Of a stretch of DNA of 56,033 nt, positions 23,535 to 31,435 are shown one piece after another. The notes under the pieces were generated by a model, which saw nothing but the letters and a program-made list of their open reading frames with translations, made no database searches and was not told the origin of the DNA. Within the stretch, counting starts at the first letter, position 1; every line of letters begins with the position of its first letter. Location: contig NZ_FUXW01000013.1 in NCBI RefSeq assembly GCF_900167005.1, positions 1 to 56,033 on the forward strand, read 5' to 3'. A program made the position numbers and the translations under genes. The DNA comes from Butyricicoccus pullicaecorum DSM 23266. Lineage in GTDB: Bacteria; Bacillota; Clostridia; Oscillospirales; Butyricicoccaceae.

Positions 23535-26018
23535 ATGCTTTATAACAACCGCTTCACCGACCGTGCATCTTCGGCGCTCCAGCTTGCGCAGGAAGCCGCC
23601 GGACGCATGGGTCATAACTACGTCGGTTCCGAGCATCTGCTCGACGGCCTTGTATTGGAAGGCGGCGGCATGGCTGCCAAAGTGCTGACCGAGGCCGGTG
23701 TGACCGCTCAGAAAATCGAACAGCAGATTGAGAAGCTGGTCGGCTTCGGCGCACCCGACCCGTCTGCACCGCAGGGTCTGACCCCGCGCACCAAGCGCAT
23801 CGTCGAACTGGCAGTCGCAGCCGCATCCCAGCTTGGTCATAGCTACGTCGGCACCGAGCACCTTCTGTACGGCCTGATGTACGAGGGTCAGAATGTCGCA
23901 ATCACGATTTTGAACGCTCTTGGCGTGGATTCCCGCAGCCTGATGCAGACGCTGTCGCAGCACATGGGTGAGCATCAGCCGACCGGCGGCGCAGCTGGTC
24001 AGAGCGCATCCGAGCCGGAGGCTGCCGGCGGCGCTGGCAAGGCGCTGGCACAGTACGGCAAGGACTTAACCAAGGCTGCGCGTGACGGTCAGCTTGACCC
24101 GGTCATCGGCCGTAAGAACGAGATCGACCGCGTCATCCAGATCCTGTCCCGCCGTACCAAGAACAACCCGGCACTGGTTGGCGACCCGGGCGTCGGCAAG
24201 ACCGCAGTTGCCGAGGGTCTGGCGCAGAAAATCGCGTCGGGCGACGTACCGGATAACCTCAAGGACAAGAAGCTCATCGCCCTTGACCTGACCGGCATGA
24301 TTGCAGGCGCAAAGTATCGCGGCGAGTTCGAGGAGCGCATCAAGAGTGTGCTGGAGGAGCTGCAAAAGGATAAGAACGTCATCCTGTTCATCGATGAGCT
24401 GCACATGATCGTCGGCGCAGGCGCCGCAGAGGGCGCAGTCGACGCTGCAAATATCTTAAAGCCCGCACTCGCTCGCGGTGACATCCAGATCATCGGCGCA
24501 ACCACGCTCGACGAGTACCGCAAGCACATCGAGAAGGACGCAGCACTCGAGCGTCGTTTCCAGCCGGTCACGGTCAACGAGCCGTCGCCCGAGGAGGCTG
24601 TGCAGATTCTGACCGGTCTGCGTGACCGCTACGAGGCACATCACGGCATCAAGATTTCCGACGAGGCCATCGAGGCAGCCGTCAAGTTGTCTGTCCGCTA
24701 TGTCTCCGGCCGTCAGCTGCCGGATAAGGCCATCGACCTGATCGATGAGGCATGCTCGCGTGTTCGCATGCAGGCCATGACGCCCCCGCCCGATTTGAAG
24801 ACCCTCGAGGACGAGATTTCTGCCCTGTCTGCCAAGAAGGACGAGGCCGTCCGTGCGCAGGATTATGAGCAGGCTGCTAAGCTGCGCGACGAGCAGACCG
24901 CAAAGCAGGCCGAGGCTGACAAGCAGCGCAAGGCTTGGGAGGACACCAAGGCAACTGCGCGTGATACGGTATCGGCTGACGATATTGCAGAGGTCATCGC
25001 AGGCTGGACCGGTATTCCGGCAGCTCGTTTGACCGAGGACGAAGGCCAGCGCCTGTTACAGCTCGAGGATACCCTGCACGCTCGCGTGATTGGTCAGGAC
25101 GAGGCTGTTAACGCCGTTGCCCGCGCCATCCGCCGCGGCCGTGTCGGCCTGCGCGACCCCAAGCGCCCGATTGGTTCGTTTATCTTCCTCGGCCCCACCG
25201 GTGTCGGTAAGACCGAGCTGTGCAAGACCCTTGCAGAAGCCCTGTTCGGTGACGAAAACGCAATGCTGCGCTTCGATATGTCCGAGTATATGGAGAAGCA
25301 TAGCGTTGCACGCATGATTGGTTCGCCTCCGGGATACGTCGGCTATGACGAGGGCGGCCAGCTGACCGAGAAGGTCAGAAGAAAGCCGTACTCGGTTGTC
25401 CTGTTCGACGAGATCGAGAAGGCGCACCCCGATGTCTTTAACATCCTGCTTCAGATTCTGGAAGACGGCCAGCTGACCGACGGTCAGGGTCGTAAGGTGG
25501 ACTTCAAGAACACTGTGCTCATCATGACCTCCAACATCGGCGCACAGAAGATCACCGGCAAGGGCCGTAAGACCCTGGGCTTCGGCGGCGACGAGCAGCC
25601 CACCGGCGAGCAGAGCTTTGAGGATATCAAGAAGGAAGTTCTGTCCGACCTCAAGGAGGCATTCCGCCCCGAACTCATTAACCGTATCGACGAGATCATC
25701 GTCTTTAACCGCCTGACCGAGGAGGAAATCGGCAAGATCGCAGACGGCATGCTCAAGCAGGTTGCATCCCGCATGGACGAGATGGAGCTGACGATGGATT
25801 GGACTCCGGCAGCGCGTGCACATCTGGTCAAGGCTGGTTTCGACCCGATCTACGGCGCTCGTCCGCTCAGACGTGCTATCCAGTCCGAGGTCGAGGACCT
25901 CGTCGCTGAGGACTTCCTGCGCGGCAATGTCCAGCGCGGCCAGCACGTCACCTTGGACGAGGAAGACGGTAAGCTGATTCTCAAATCTGCACAGACCACC
26001 GAGGAGTCTAAGGACTAA
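23535..26018 (+). CDS. clpC: ATP-dependent Clp protease ATP-binding subunit ClpC
   Basis: ClpC is a Hsp100 unfoldase that feeds ClpP and recognises phosphoarginine-tagged substrates. The 827 residues contain two Clp-N repeats (1-145), Walker A1 GDPGVGKT (216-223), a UvrB/C-like middle insertion near 432-455 ([14 protein letters not shown]), and Walker A2 GPTGVGKT near 553-560, then a Clp D2-small domain. This order and the short middle coiled coil distinguish ClpC from ClpB. AAAGGAGTG precedes the ATG at 23535. It is the last gene of the ctsR cluster, but R1-9 lies in front of it and I found no promoter or CtsR box directly upstream. Confidence 0.97.
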   Translation: MLYNNRFTDRASSALQLAQEAAGRMGHNYVGSEHLLDGLVLEGGGMAAKVLTEAGVTAQKIEQQIEKLVGFGAPDPSAPQGLTPRTKRIVELAVAAASQLGHSYVGTEHLLYGLMYEGQNVAITILNALGVDSRSLMQTLSQHMGEHQPTGGAAGQSASEPEAAGGAGKALAQYGKDLTKAARDGQLDPVIGRKNEIDRVIQILSRRTKNNPALVGDPGVGKTAVAEGLAQKIASGDVPDNLKDKKLIALDLTGMIAGAKYRGEFEERIKSVLEELQKDKNVILFIDELHMIVGAGAAEGAVDAANILKPALARGDIQIIGATTLDEYRKHIEKDAALERRFQPVTVNEPSPEEAVQILTGLRDRYEAHHGIKISDEAIEAAVKLSVRYVSGRQLPDKAIDLIDEACSRVRMQAMTPPPDLKTLEDEISALSAKKDEAVRAQDYEQAAKLRDEQTAKQAEADKQRKAWEDTKATARDTVSADDIAEVIAGWTGIPAARLTEDEGQRLLQLEDTLHARVIGQDEAVNAVARAIRRGRVGLRDPKRPIGSFIFLGPTGVGKTELCKTLAEALFGDENAMLRFDMSEYMEKHSVARMIGSPPGYVGYDEGGQLTEKVRRKPYSVVLFDEIEKAHPDVFNILLQILEDGQLTDGQGRKVDFKNTVLIMTSNIGAQKITGKGRKTLGFGGDEQPTGEQSFEDIKKEVLSDLKEAFRPELINRIDEIIVFNRLTEEEIGKIADGMLKQVASRMDEMELTMDWTPAARAHLVKAGFDPIYGARPLRRAIQSEVEDLVAEDFLRGNVQRGQHVTLDEEDGKLILKSAQTTEESKD

Positions 26019-26316
26019 TCACCGCACCTCTTACTGAAAGTTTCGCCAGCCTTTTCAAAGGCTGCGGGTTCTCAGGGCAGAGCCCTGAGACGCGCTCCGC
26101 AGAGCGCGGAATCCCCTCTTGATTCCCGGTGTCCGACCCGGGAATCAATAAAAACAACAAAAAAAGCGCGACCCGCAGGTCGCGCAACTCTTCTCCGTTC
26201 ATGGCTTGGCCGAGCAAGTCGGCCACAGCCTTACGGGAAAACGCCCCACAGGGGCCTTTTCTCAATCCGTAAGGCTCATTAAGACCCGACCTACTGGATC
26301 GGGTCTTTTTTTTATG
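26019..26316. repeat. R1 repeat, copy 10
   Basis: It begins ACCGCACC directly after the clpC stop. Modules: CCTTTTCAAAGG, CTCAGGGC, CGCGCTCCGCAGAGCGCG, GATTCCCGG, GCGCGACCCGCAGGTCGCGC, the CTTGGCCGAGCAAGTCGGCC submodule shared with copy 3, and GACCCGACCTACTGGATCGGGTC with eight or nine T. The last hairpin is a good terminator for clpC, and the right arm is absent. Confidence 0.85.
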
Positions 26317-26322
26317 CCTTAC

Positions 26323-27024
26323 TTACGCACCACATCCAGCCGACACCTGCGCCGGCTTTCTCGCAGCCTTGGCCACTCTCAGCACCAGATAAACGCCGAA
26401 AATCACCGTGTACAGCACAATATCCATCCACTTTTTTTCAAATTTCGGGATAAACAGTACCATCACATGTACGTAGATGAGGCCAAAGAACACATACGCC
26501 AAACGCTGGAGCTTCTTCCAGTCTCCCCCGCGCATCTTGCCGCGGATGGCCTTGAACGAGGTCACCATCAGCGGGAGCATGACCGCGATCATCACGATCG
26601 AGATGATGGCCGCCGTCATGGTCTGGGGCTTCATCTCGGCGGGATTGGTAAAGAGCATCACGAAGTGCTTTTTGCCGTAAATGATGTTGTGACCGAGGGT
26701 CAGAATGCACGCGATGATGGACAGCTGACCGCGTACACCCATGAGCTTGCGGACAGCGGGACGCTTTGCGTCCAGCGCACCCACATACATGACGACCATA
26801 AACATGGCGGTGGACAGTGCGCCGCGCTTAAAGGGATTTACGATGTGGTCGGTGAGCCATTCGGGCGCGATATCGCGCCAGCCGAGCTGGTAATACAGGA
26901 CTTCGGCGACGACGATGAGCACCGCGAGGGCGTAAAACGCGCCGGCATGTTTGCGGATAGCGCCTTGACAGCCGAGGGCGAAAATGAGCGTGAGTACGAG
27001 AGATACCAGGATATAGGGGTACAT
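26323..27024 (-). CDS. Ferric-reductase-like (MsrQ-type) transmembrane protein
   Basis: A 233-residue integral membrane protein with about six helices. VRKLMGVRGQLSIIACILTLGHNIIYG and WKKLQRLAYVFFGLIYVHVMVLF resemble the two His-bearing helices of the ferric reductase/MsrQ family, which bind b-type heme. No MsrP partner or flavodomain lies nearby, so the electron partner is unknown. GGAGGAAT precedes the ATG. The promoter and an inverted-repeat operator are clear. Heme binding is inferred from the His positions. Confidence 0.75.
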   Translation of the reverse strand: MYPYILVSLVLTLIFALGCQGAIRKHAGAFYALAVLIVVAEVLYYQLGWRDIAPEWLTDHIVNPFKRGALSTAMFMVVMYVGALDAKRPAVRKLMGVRGQLSIIACILTLGHNIIYGKKHFVMLFTNPAEMKPQTMTAAIISIVMIAVMLPLMVTSFKAIRGKMRGGDWKKLQRLAYVFFGLIYVHVMVLFIPKFEKKWMDIVLYTVIFGVYLVLRVAKAARKPAQVSAGCGA

Positions 27025-27057
27025 ACCATTCCTCCTTCTTTGTGTGAGAGATCGATT

Positions 27058-27111
27058 AGTTAGTCATAGCTAACTGTCTGAGAGTATATAACAGAAATTT
27101 CGATAAGTCAA
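27058..27111 (-). promoter_or_regulatory. Promoter and palindromic operator of the 26323 membrane gene
   Basis: On the minus strand TTGACT (27111-27106) and TATACT (27088-27083) are 17 bases apart. AGTTAG-TCATAG-CTAACT (27058-27075) is an inverted repeat lying over the expected start site, typical of a repressor operator. It resembles DtxR-type metal-repressor palindromes only loosely. Confidence 0.7.
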
Positions 27112-27130
27112 CTATTTTGTCGTGCAAAGT

Positions 27131-27197
27131 CTTAAATAAATCTTAAAATAATCTTAAACTGTCCTTAATTGGAGTTTTTAAGAGAAAATGGTATGAT
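27131..27197 (+). promoter_or_regulatory. Four CTTAA direct repeats at 11-bp spacing plus -10: orphan PhoP-type promoter
   Basis: CTTAA begins at 27131, 27142, 27153 and 27164, exactly 11 bp apart, like the TTAACA repeats bound by PhoP/OmpR-family activators. TATGAT (27192-27197) follows with no good -35, as expected of an activator-dependent promoter. Transcription to the right meets R1-11 within about 40 bases and no gene. Confidence 0.6.
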
Positions 27198-27237
27198 GGA
27201 AACAGAGGGAGACAGACGTTTTTGCGGTGAAGTGGGA

Positions 27238-27464
27238 AAAAAGAAAACCGTTCCCGGCGGGAACGGTTTTTATGAGCGCGCTTTGCGCGCAAAGGGTCTT
27301 GCTCGCTGAGGCGAGCGCTCTTTAGTTATTTTTGGTTGAAACCCGGGCCGGACACCGGGTTTCAAAAGGGGATTTCGTGTCCTGCGGGACACGACTCAGG
27401 GCTCTGCCCTGAGAACCCGCAGCCTTTGAAAAGGCTGGCGAAACTTTCAGTGAGGGGTGCGGTG
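27238..27464. repeat. R1 repeat, copy 11
   Basis: A right-arm-only copy: AACCGTTCCCGGCGGGAACGGTT plus T run, GCGCGCTTTGCGCGC, CGCTCGCTGAGGCGAGCG, GAAACCCGGGCCGG, TGTCCTGCGGGACA, CTCAGGGC, CAGCCTTTGAAAAGGCTG and GGTGCGGTG, eight bases from the stop codon complement of the gene at 27472. Confidence 0.85.
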
Positions 27465-27471
27465 ATTATCG

Positions 27472-28593
27472 TTACTTTCGACCGAGCAATTTCCGCGCGA
27501 AGCCTTTGAGTTTCTCCATACCGCTTGTCTTGGTATAATCTGCGACGACAGCGGCGAGGGGTTCGTTTTCCAATCGCTTCATAGCCTCATTTCTCTGCGG
27601 GTGATCGTGTGCCGAGGTGGTGACAGCAGGGTTATACTGTGTCGCCTGGGCAAAAGTGACGGCCTTACTCTCCACCCGATCCGCGATCGCCGCGAGGGCT
27701 TTTTTACCCTGTTCGGTCTGCACGAGCACGAGCGAAGTACCCTTATCATCGTCCATATCGGGCAGGAATTTTTCGATGCCCCAGAAGTCGCCCAGGGTGA
27801 GGTCGGCGTAGCCGCCGGTTTTAGCCGGGCAATCGGTGCACGAGGGACGGTTATAGAGGTCACGCAGGAAGCCCTTCATATACGGGTCGTCCATGACCGG
27901 GCGCAGAATCTCCTTGCCATCGACGAAGTAGTTGGTTGCGTATCGCTTCCAGCTCTGGCGTTTGTCGCGCAGGCGCACGTCGGTGACTGTGCCCAGTTCG
28001 CGCAGGTTCTTTTCCCAGATTTTGGGAGACGGCACGCCATGGCAGACGATGGCGACCGTGAGCACCTTGTCGGCGTCGCCGCCGAGGTAAGCACGCAGAC
28101 CGGAGGTCTGGCAGGGCGTACCCGAGAACAGAACCGGGGTGTTGTTGTCTACGAGGTCACGAATCTGGCGGAACACGTCGCCGAGGTCGGACTGCACATA
28201 TTTTGCGCCGCGCATGGGCTCCACGCCGGTTTCGTCCCAGGCGATGACGTGCTGGACGCGGAAATCGTCGCCGAATACCGCGCCGCACACCGCGCCGCCA
28301 TGGTTCAGAACATCGGTGGACAGCAGCGAGAACACGCCGCCCGACGAGGAGAACCGGCGCAGGATGTCGTCCTTTGCGCGTACGGCCATAGCCTGCGGCT
28401 GGGGCGGATTGGGCTTGCGGTTCAGGCACGGGCAGACGGCTTCGCAGGCGTCGCAGCCGATGCACAGGTCAGGATTGACGACCGGATAGGAAAAACCCTC
28501 GTCATCTGTCTGCATGGTGATGCAGTTTTGCGGGCAGACCGACACGCAGGCGGTGCAGCCGCAGCATTTGGTTTTATCGGTAATCTGAATCAT
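27472..28593 (-). CDS. F420 hydrogenase/dehydrogenase beta-subunit-like Fe-S protein
   Basis: Residues 10-21 (CCGCTACVSVCP) and a second set, LCIGCDACEAVCP, form a 2[4Fe-4S] ferredoxin domain. The following 300 residues match the FrhB family N/C domains, for example RFSSSGGVFSLL, VLFSGTPCQTSGLRAYL, CHGVPSPKIWEKNL and YADLTLGDFWGI. Family members are flavin Fe-S oxidoreductases, often in polysaccharide or anaerobic metabolism clusters; in non-methanogens F420 itself is usually not the partner. I chose the ATG at 28593 (373 residues) because AAAGGTG spaces better to it than to the GTG at 28605. It is monocistronic and the substrate is unknown. Confidence 0.9.
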   Translation of the reverse strand: MIQITDKTKCCGCTACVSVCPQNCITMQTDDEGFSYPVVNPDLCIGCDACEAVCPCLNRKPNPPQPQAMAVRAKDDILRRFSSSGGVFSLLSTDVLNHGGAVCGAVFGDDFRVQHVIAWDETGVEPMRGAKYVQSDLGDVFRQIRDLVDNNTPVLFSGTPCQTSGLRAYLGGDADKVLTVAIVCHGVPSPKIWEKNLRELGTVTDVRLRDKRQSWKRYATNYFVDGKEILRPVMDDPYMKGFLRDLYNRPSCTDCPAKTGGYADLTLGDFWGIEKFLPDMDDDKGTSLVLVQTEQGKKALAAIADRVESKAVTFAQATQYNPAVTTSAHDHPQRNEAMKRLENEPLAAVVADYTKTSGMEKLKGFARKLLGRK

Positions 28594-28642
28594 AATAGCG
28601 TTCACCTTTTCTGTTAACTCTCGAAATAGAGCGGATAAGGGT

Positions 28643-28671
28643 ATTATACCACAGATTCGTGAAAAGTCGAA
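28643..28671 (-). promoter_or_regulatory. Promoter of the FrhB-like gene
   Basis: On the minus strand TTCGAC (28671-28666) and TATAAT (28648-28643) are 17 bases apart. The leader is about 40 bases. Confidence 0.7.
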
Positions 28672-28752
28672 CGGCTGGCATGCAGAAGGCAGAGAAATGA
28701 CCGGAGTCAGGAGATATCTGCCAAAATGGATAAAAAACGTCTTAAAATTTTG

Positions 28753-28781
28753 TTGATATTTTTTTACAATTCAGGTAACAA
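28753..28781 (+). promoter_or_regulatory. Weak promoter before the 28844 membrane gene
   Basis: TTGATA (28753-28758) and TAACAA (28776-28781) with a 17-base T-rich spacer. The -10 is poor. Confidence 0.35.
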
Positions 28782-28843
28782 AATGGAATCAAGGATCGTC
28801 TAATAAGTAGTGAGAAAAAATGCAGGCGGAGGGGGAAAGAATC

Positions 28844-29131
28844 ATGCCGATACCGATGAAAAGAAAGACAGGGTATGCGTTTGCGTACGGATCGCTCGCG
28901 ATTGCAGGCATCTTCATGTTGCTATACCTGCGGTCGGGCTGGATTCTGCACCCGCTGCCCATGATTTTATACGGCGGACTGGGTCTGACGCTGGTAGCGT
29001 CGGTGGTCGGAGCTATTATACTGGCAGCCGACGGCGTGCGATTGCTGCTGCGCCGGCCGGTAGGACGATGGTATAAGATCGTGCTGGATTTTGTGCCGCT
29101 TTTGCTGTGGCTGATATTTTGGATGCTTTGA
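28844..29131 (+). CDS. Small three-helix membrane protein, unknown
   Basis: A 95-residue protein with three predicted membrane helices: FAYGSLAIAGIFMLLYL, GGLGLTLVASVVGAIILAA and FVPLLLWLIFWML. The N-terminus MPIPMKRK and the loop RRPVGRWYK are basic. I chose the ATG at 28844 because GGAGGGGG lies about 8 bases upstream; an earlier in-frame ATG at 28820 has no site. It is followed after 30 bases by another membrane protein, so the two may form an operon. I do not recognise the family. Confidence 0.75.
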   Translation: MPIPMKRKTGYAFAYGSLAIAGIFMLLYLRSGWILHPLPMILYGGLGLTLVASVVGAIILAADGVRLLLRRPVGRWYKIVLDFVPLLLWLIFWML

Positions 29132-29161
29132 CGGCGAGAAAGCCGAAGGGGTGAAGGACGG

Positions 29162-29728
29162 ATGGAGAGACAGAGAACCCCGATCCTGTGCGCCGTAGGT
29201 GCAGGATTGTTGTTTGCAGCGCTGATTACGGATGGATTTATCTTTGTGCGCCGACCGGAGACAGGAGCGGTGCTGTTTGTGGGCGAATTGCTGGTGGTAC
29301 GCCTTGTGTGCATGGGACTGACAGCCGCCGGGCTTGCGGCCTGCCGCGCACGCACGCGCACCCAGACCGGACGCATCTACCTGCTTGGACTGGCGGTAGC
29401 GGTTGTCCTGTCGGTGGTGCAGCTGAGCATGCTCACGGTGGACGGGCCGTCGATCGACCTGTCCCAGTTCACACCGGGCTTTGTGCTCATGCTGCTGGGC
29501 ACGGCGGTCATCTGCCGCCGCACTGCACTGCACGTGGTGCTTGACTGCGCCGCTCTGGGACTGAGTGCTCTGGTCTGGCTGTCACCTGAATGGCTGTTTG
29601 GCTGGGGCGTGAGCGCATGCTTTTTCGACGTGCTGTGCATCACGACGACCCTGTTTTTGCTGCCAGCCGCAGACGCAGCTTATCGCGTAATCACCCGCTC
29701 GACGCGCTCGACTCGCCGGGAACTGTAA
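29162..29728 (+). CDS. Membrane protein of unknown function
   Basis: A 188-residue protein with about six hydrophobic segments, such as CAVGAGLLFAALITDGF, LLVVRLVCMGLTAAGLAAC, LLGLAVAVVLSVVQLSML and FTPGFVLMLLGTAVICRR. GAAGGGGTGAAGGA precedes the ATG. The C-terminus ends in STRSTRREL, basic and cytoplasmic by the positive-inside rule. It lies directly downstream of another small membrane protein, probably in one transcript that ends at R1-12. No family is recognised. Confidence 0.75.
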   Translation: MERQRTPILCAVGAGLLFAALITDGFIFVRRPETGAVLFVGELLVVRLVCMGLTAAGLAACRARTRTQTGRIYLLGLAVAVVLSVVQLSMLTVDGPSIDLSQFTPGFVLMLLGTAVICRRTALHVVLDCAALGLSALVWLSPEWLFGWGVSACFFDVLCITTTLFLLPAADAAYRVITRSTRSTRREL

Positions 29729-29730
29729 AA

Positions 29731-30024
29731 GAAAGCTCGCACCCCTATTGAAGCTTTCGCTCAAGCCTTTCTCGAAAGGCTTGCGGGTTCTCAGGGCAGA
29801 GCCCTGAGTCGTGTCCCGCAGGACACGAAATTCCCCATTGAAACCCGGTGTCCGACCCGGGTTTCAACAAAAAAATAAAAAAAAGCGCTCGCCGCAGCGA
29901 GCAAGACTCTCTGCGCGCCTGGCGCGCTCATAGAATCCGTTCCCACCGGAACGGATTCCCACCTCCCTACCCTTCCATTTCTGCATATCAAAAGACCGCT
30001 CTTTCGGAGCGGTCTTTTTTTATA
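29731..30024. repeat. R1 repeat, copy 12
   Basis: It lies between convergent 3' ends. CTCGCACCCC, AAGCCTTTCTCGAAAGGCTT, CTCAGGGC, CGTGTCCCGCAGGACACG, GAAACCCGG, CGCTCGCCGCAGCGAGC, GCGCGCCTGGCGCGC and GAATCCGTTCC, then a separate AAAAGACCGCTCTTTCGGAGCGGTCTTTT hairpin flanked by A and T runs that can terminate both strands. The right arm is absent. Confidence 0.85.
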
Positions 30025-30038
30025 CCCATTTTGCAATT

Positions 30039-30431
30039 TTACCCGGTCGTAAACGAGTCGACCAGCCAGTCGCCCGACGCATTCTGGGTCAGCCAGACAT
30101 AAAACGAGGTCTCGGTTTCGGGATAGAGTGCCGAAGTCGGCGCGGTTTCCATCTGGACAGCGACCAGAAAACCCTCTTTATCCTCAATGGTCTGTTCCTG
30201 AATGTTTTCGGCCTTGGCCCAGACCATGCCGAAGACATCGCCGTCGTGGAAATACGTGTCTACACAGTCCTCGGTGCAGTAATCCTGCATGGACTGGTAG
30301 TTTGCGGTCTCGAACGCGGCAAAGAAGGCCTGTACCGTGTCCTCGGGAGAGGTTTCCGCTTGCCCACCCGATTGACAGGCGGTGAGCAGCACACACAGTA
30401 AGGTCAGACAGAGAATGGTGATTTTTTTCAT
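30039..30431 (-). CDS. Small lipoprotein, unknown function
   Basis: The N-terminus MKKITILCLTLLCVLLTACQ is a clear lipoprotein signal with lipobox LLTAC. The mature part is about 110 residues: SPEDTVQAFFAAFETANYQSMQDYC, then a beta-rich stretch ending YVWLTQNASGDWLVDSF. This resembles NTF2-like/DUF4829-type extracellular folds, but I cannot assign it. AAGGAG is better spaced to the ATG at 30431 than to the GTG at 30440. It follows treR by 15 bases on the same strand and may be cotranscribed with it. Confidence 0.8.
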   Translation of the reverse strand: MKKITILCLTLLCVLLTACQSGGQAETSPEDTVQAFFAAFETANYQSMQDYCTEDCVDTYFHDGDVFGMVWAKAENIQEQTIEDKEGFLVAVQMETAPTSALYPETETSFYVWLTQNASGDWLVDSFTTG

Positions 30432-30446
30432 AGCCGACACACTCCT

Positions 30447-31175
30447 TTAAATTCCCGTTTTTCTTACGGCATTGTCTTGGAAGCGGAAGAACTTGGGATG
30501 GTGGCGGGATTGGGTGTACTCAAACATCACACCGTCCCCATTGTAGGTCTGGCTGCTCACCACGGCCAGACAGTTGCAGTCGTCCATGTCGAGGTACTGG
30601 AGGTCAAGCCCGTCCGCCTTTTCAACCGTCACAACACGCTTGCTGTTGATAATGGCGACGTGCAAGTCCTGCTCGAGATAGCGATAGATCGAGCCGGACG
30701 CGATCTCAGCGGTCAGCCCGACCGCGACATCCTGCCGGAAGTAGCTGTGGTTTAAAATCAGCGGCCGATCGTTTAAATAGTGCAGACGGCGCAGATAATA
30801 GAGCGGCGTGCCGACCGGGAACCCGGTGCGCCGCGCCAGCGACTCGTCGGCTTCGAGGGGCATAAAGCACAGGATGGTGCTGGTACCGCGCCAGTGGTTG
30901 CGTACAGCGGACTCGGCGAAGGATTCGATGCCGCCGAGGGTAAAGGTAGCCTGACCGGAGGGCTGGAAGATGCAGCGCACGCCCTTGCCCTGCATGGTCT
31001 GGACGTAGCCGGCGCGGACCAGCTCGGCGACCGCACGGCGGAGCGTGCCGCGGGAGCAGTCGAACTCGACGATGAGCTTGTTTTCCGAGGGCAGCAGCTC
31101 CTGCGGGGGGTAGAAACCGGACTCAATCCTGCTTTTCAGTTCGCGATAAATTTGTTCGTAAATAGCCTTTGGCAT
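30447..31175 (-). CDS. treR: GntR/HutC-family trehalose repressor TreR
   Basis: The 242-residue regulator has an N-terminal winged helix (YEQIYRELKSRIESGFYPPQ, then LPSENKLIVEFDCSRGTLRRAV, about 5-70) and a C-terminal UTRA effector domain (YYLRRLHYLNDRPLILNHSYF, YRYLEQDLHVAI). TreR of this family binds trehalose-6-phosphate and derepresses treP-treA. It is divergent from treP with a perfect 18-bp palindrome in the shared region. The start ATG at 31175 lacks a strong ribosome-binding site (GAGGG about 10 bases upstream). The assignment rests on both sequence and neighbours. Confidence 0.92.
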   Translation of the reverse strand: MPKAIYEQIYRELKSRIESGFYPPQELLPSENKLIVEFDCSRGTLRRAVAELVRAGYVQTMQGKGVRCIFQPSGQATFTLGGIESFAESAVRNHWRGTSTILCFMPLEADESLARRTGFPVGTPLYYLRRLHYLNDRPLILNHSYFRQDVAVGLTAEIASGSIYRYLEQDLHVAIINSKRVVTVEKADGLDLQYLDMDDCNCLAVVSSQTYNGDGVMFEYTQSRHHPKFFRFQDNAVRKTGI

Positions 31176-31233
31176 GGACGACCCTCACTCTCATCGGACG
31201 CGGAAAGCCGTCCGGATGTGAATTCTAAACCCT

Positions 31234-31262
31234 ATTATATCGCACAAAGGAGCGCTTGCCAA
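31234..31262 (-). promoter_or_regulatory. treR promoter
   Basis: On the minus strand TTGGCA (31262-31257) and TATAAT (31239-31234) are 17 bases apart. Confidence 0.7.
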
Positions 31263-31334
31263 TCCTGGAATTGTGCGCAAACCGACTGGTCAGAGTGCCT
31301 AAAAAAGAATTTGATTTTTTGGTCAAAAATCGCC

Positions 31335-31396
31335 TTGCAATCGCCCTGAAAAAGGGGTATCTTATGTACAAGCAAAATAACTTGTTTAAACAAGTT
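31335..31396 (+). promoter_or_regulatory. treP promoter and putative TreR operator
   Basis: TTGCAA (31335-31340) and TATCTT (31358-31363) are 17 bases apart. The perfect palindrome AACTTGTTTAAACAAGTT (31379-31396) lies just past the expected start. A GTACAAG half-site flanks each side (31366 and, inverted or direct, near 31400). This fits repression by the divergent TreR; the binding site is inferred. Confidence 0.7.
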
Positions 31397-31435
31397 GAGT
31401 ACAAGGAAACAAATGAAAGAGGAGGAACCCCATTT

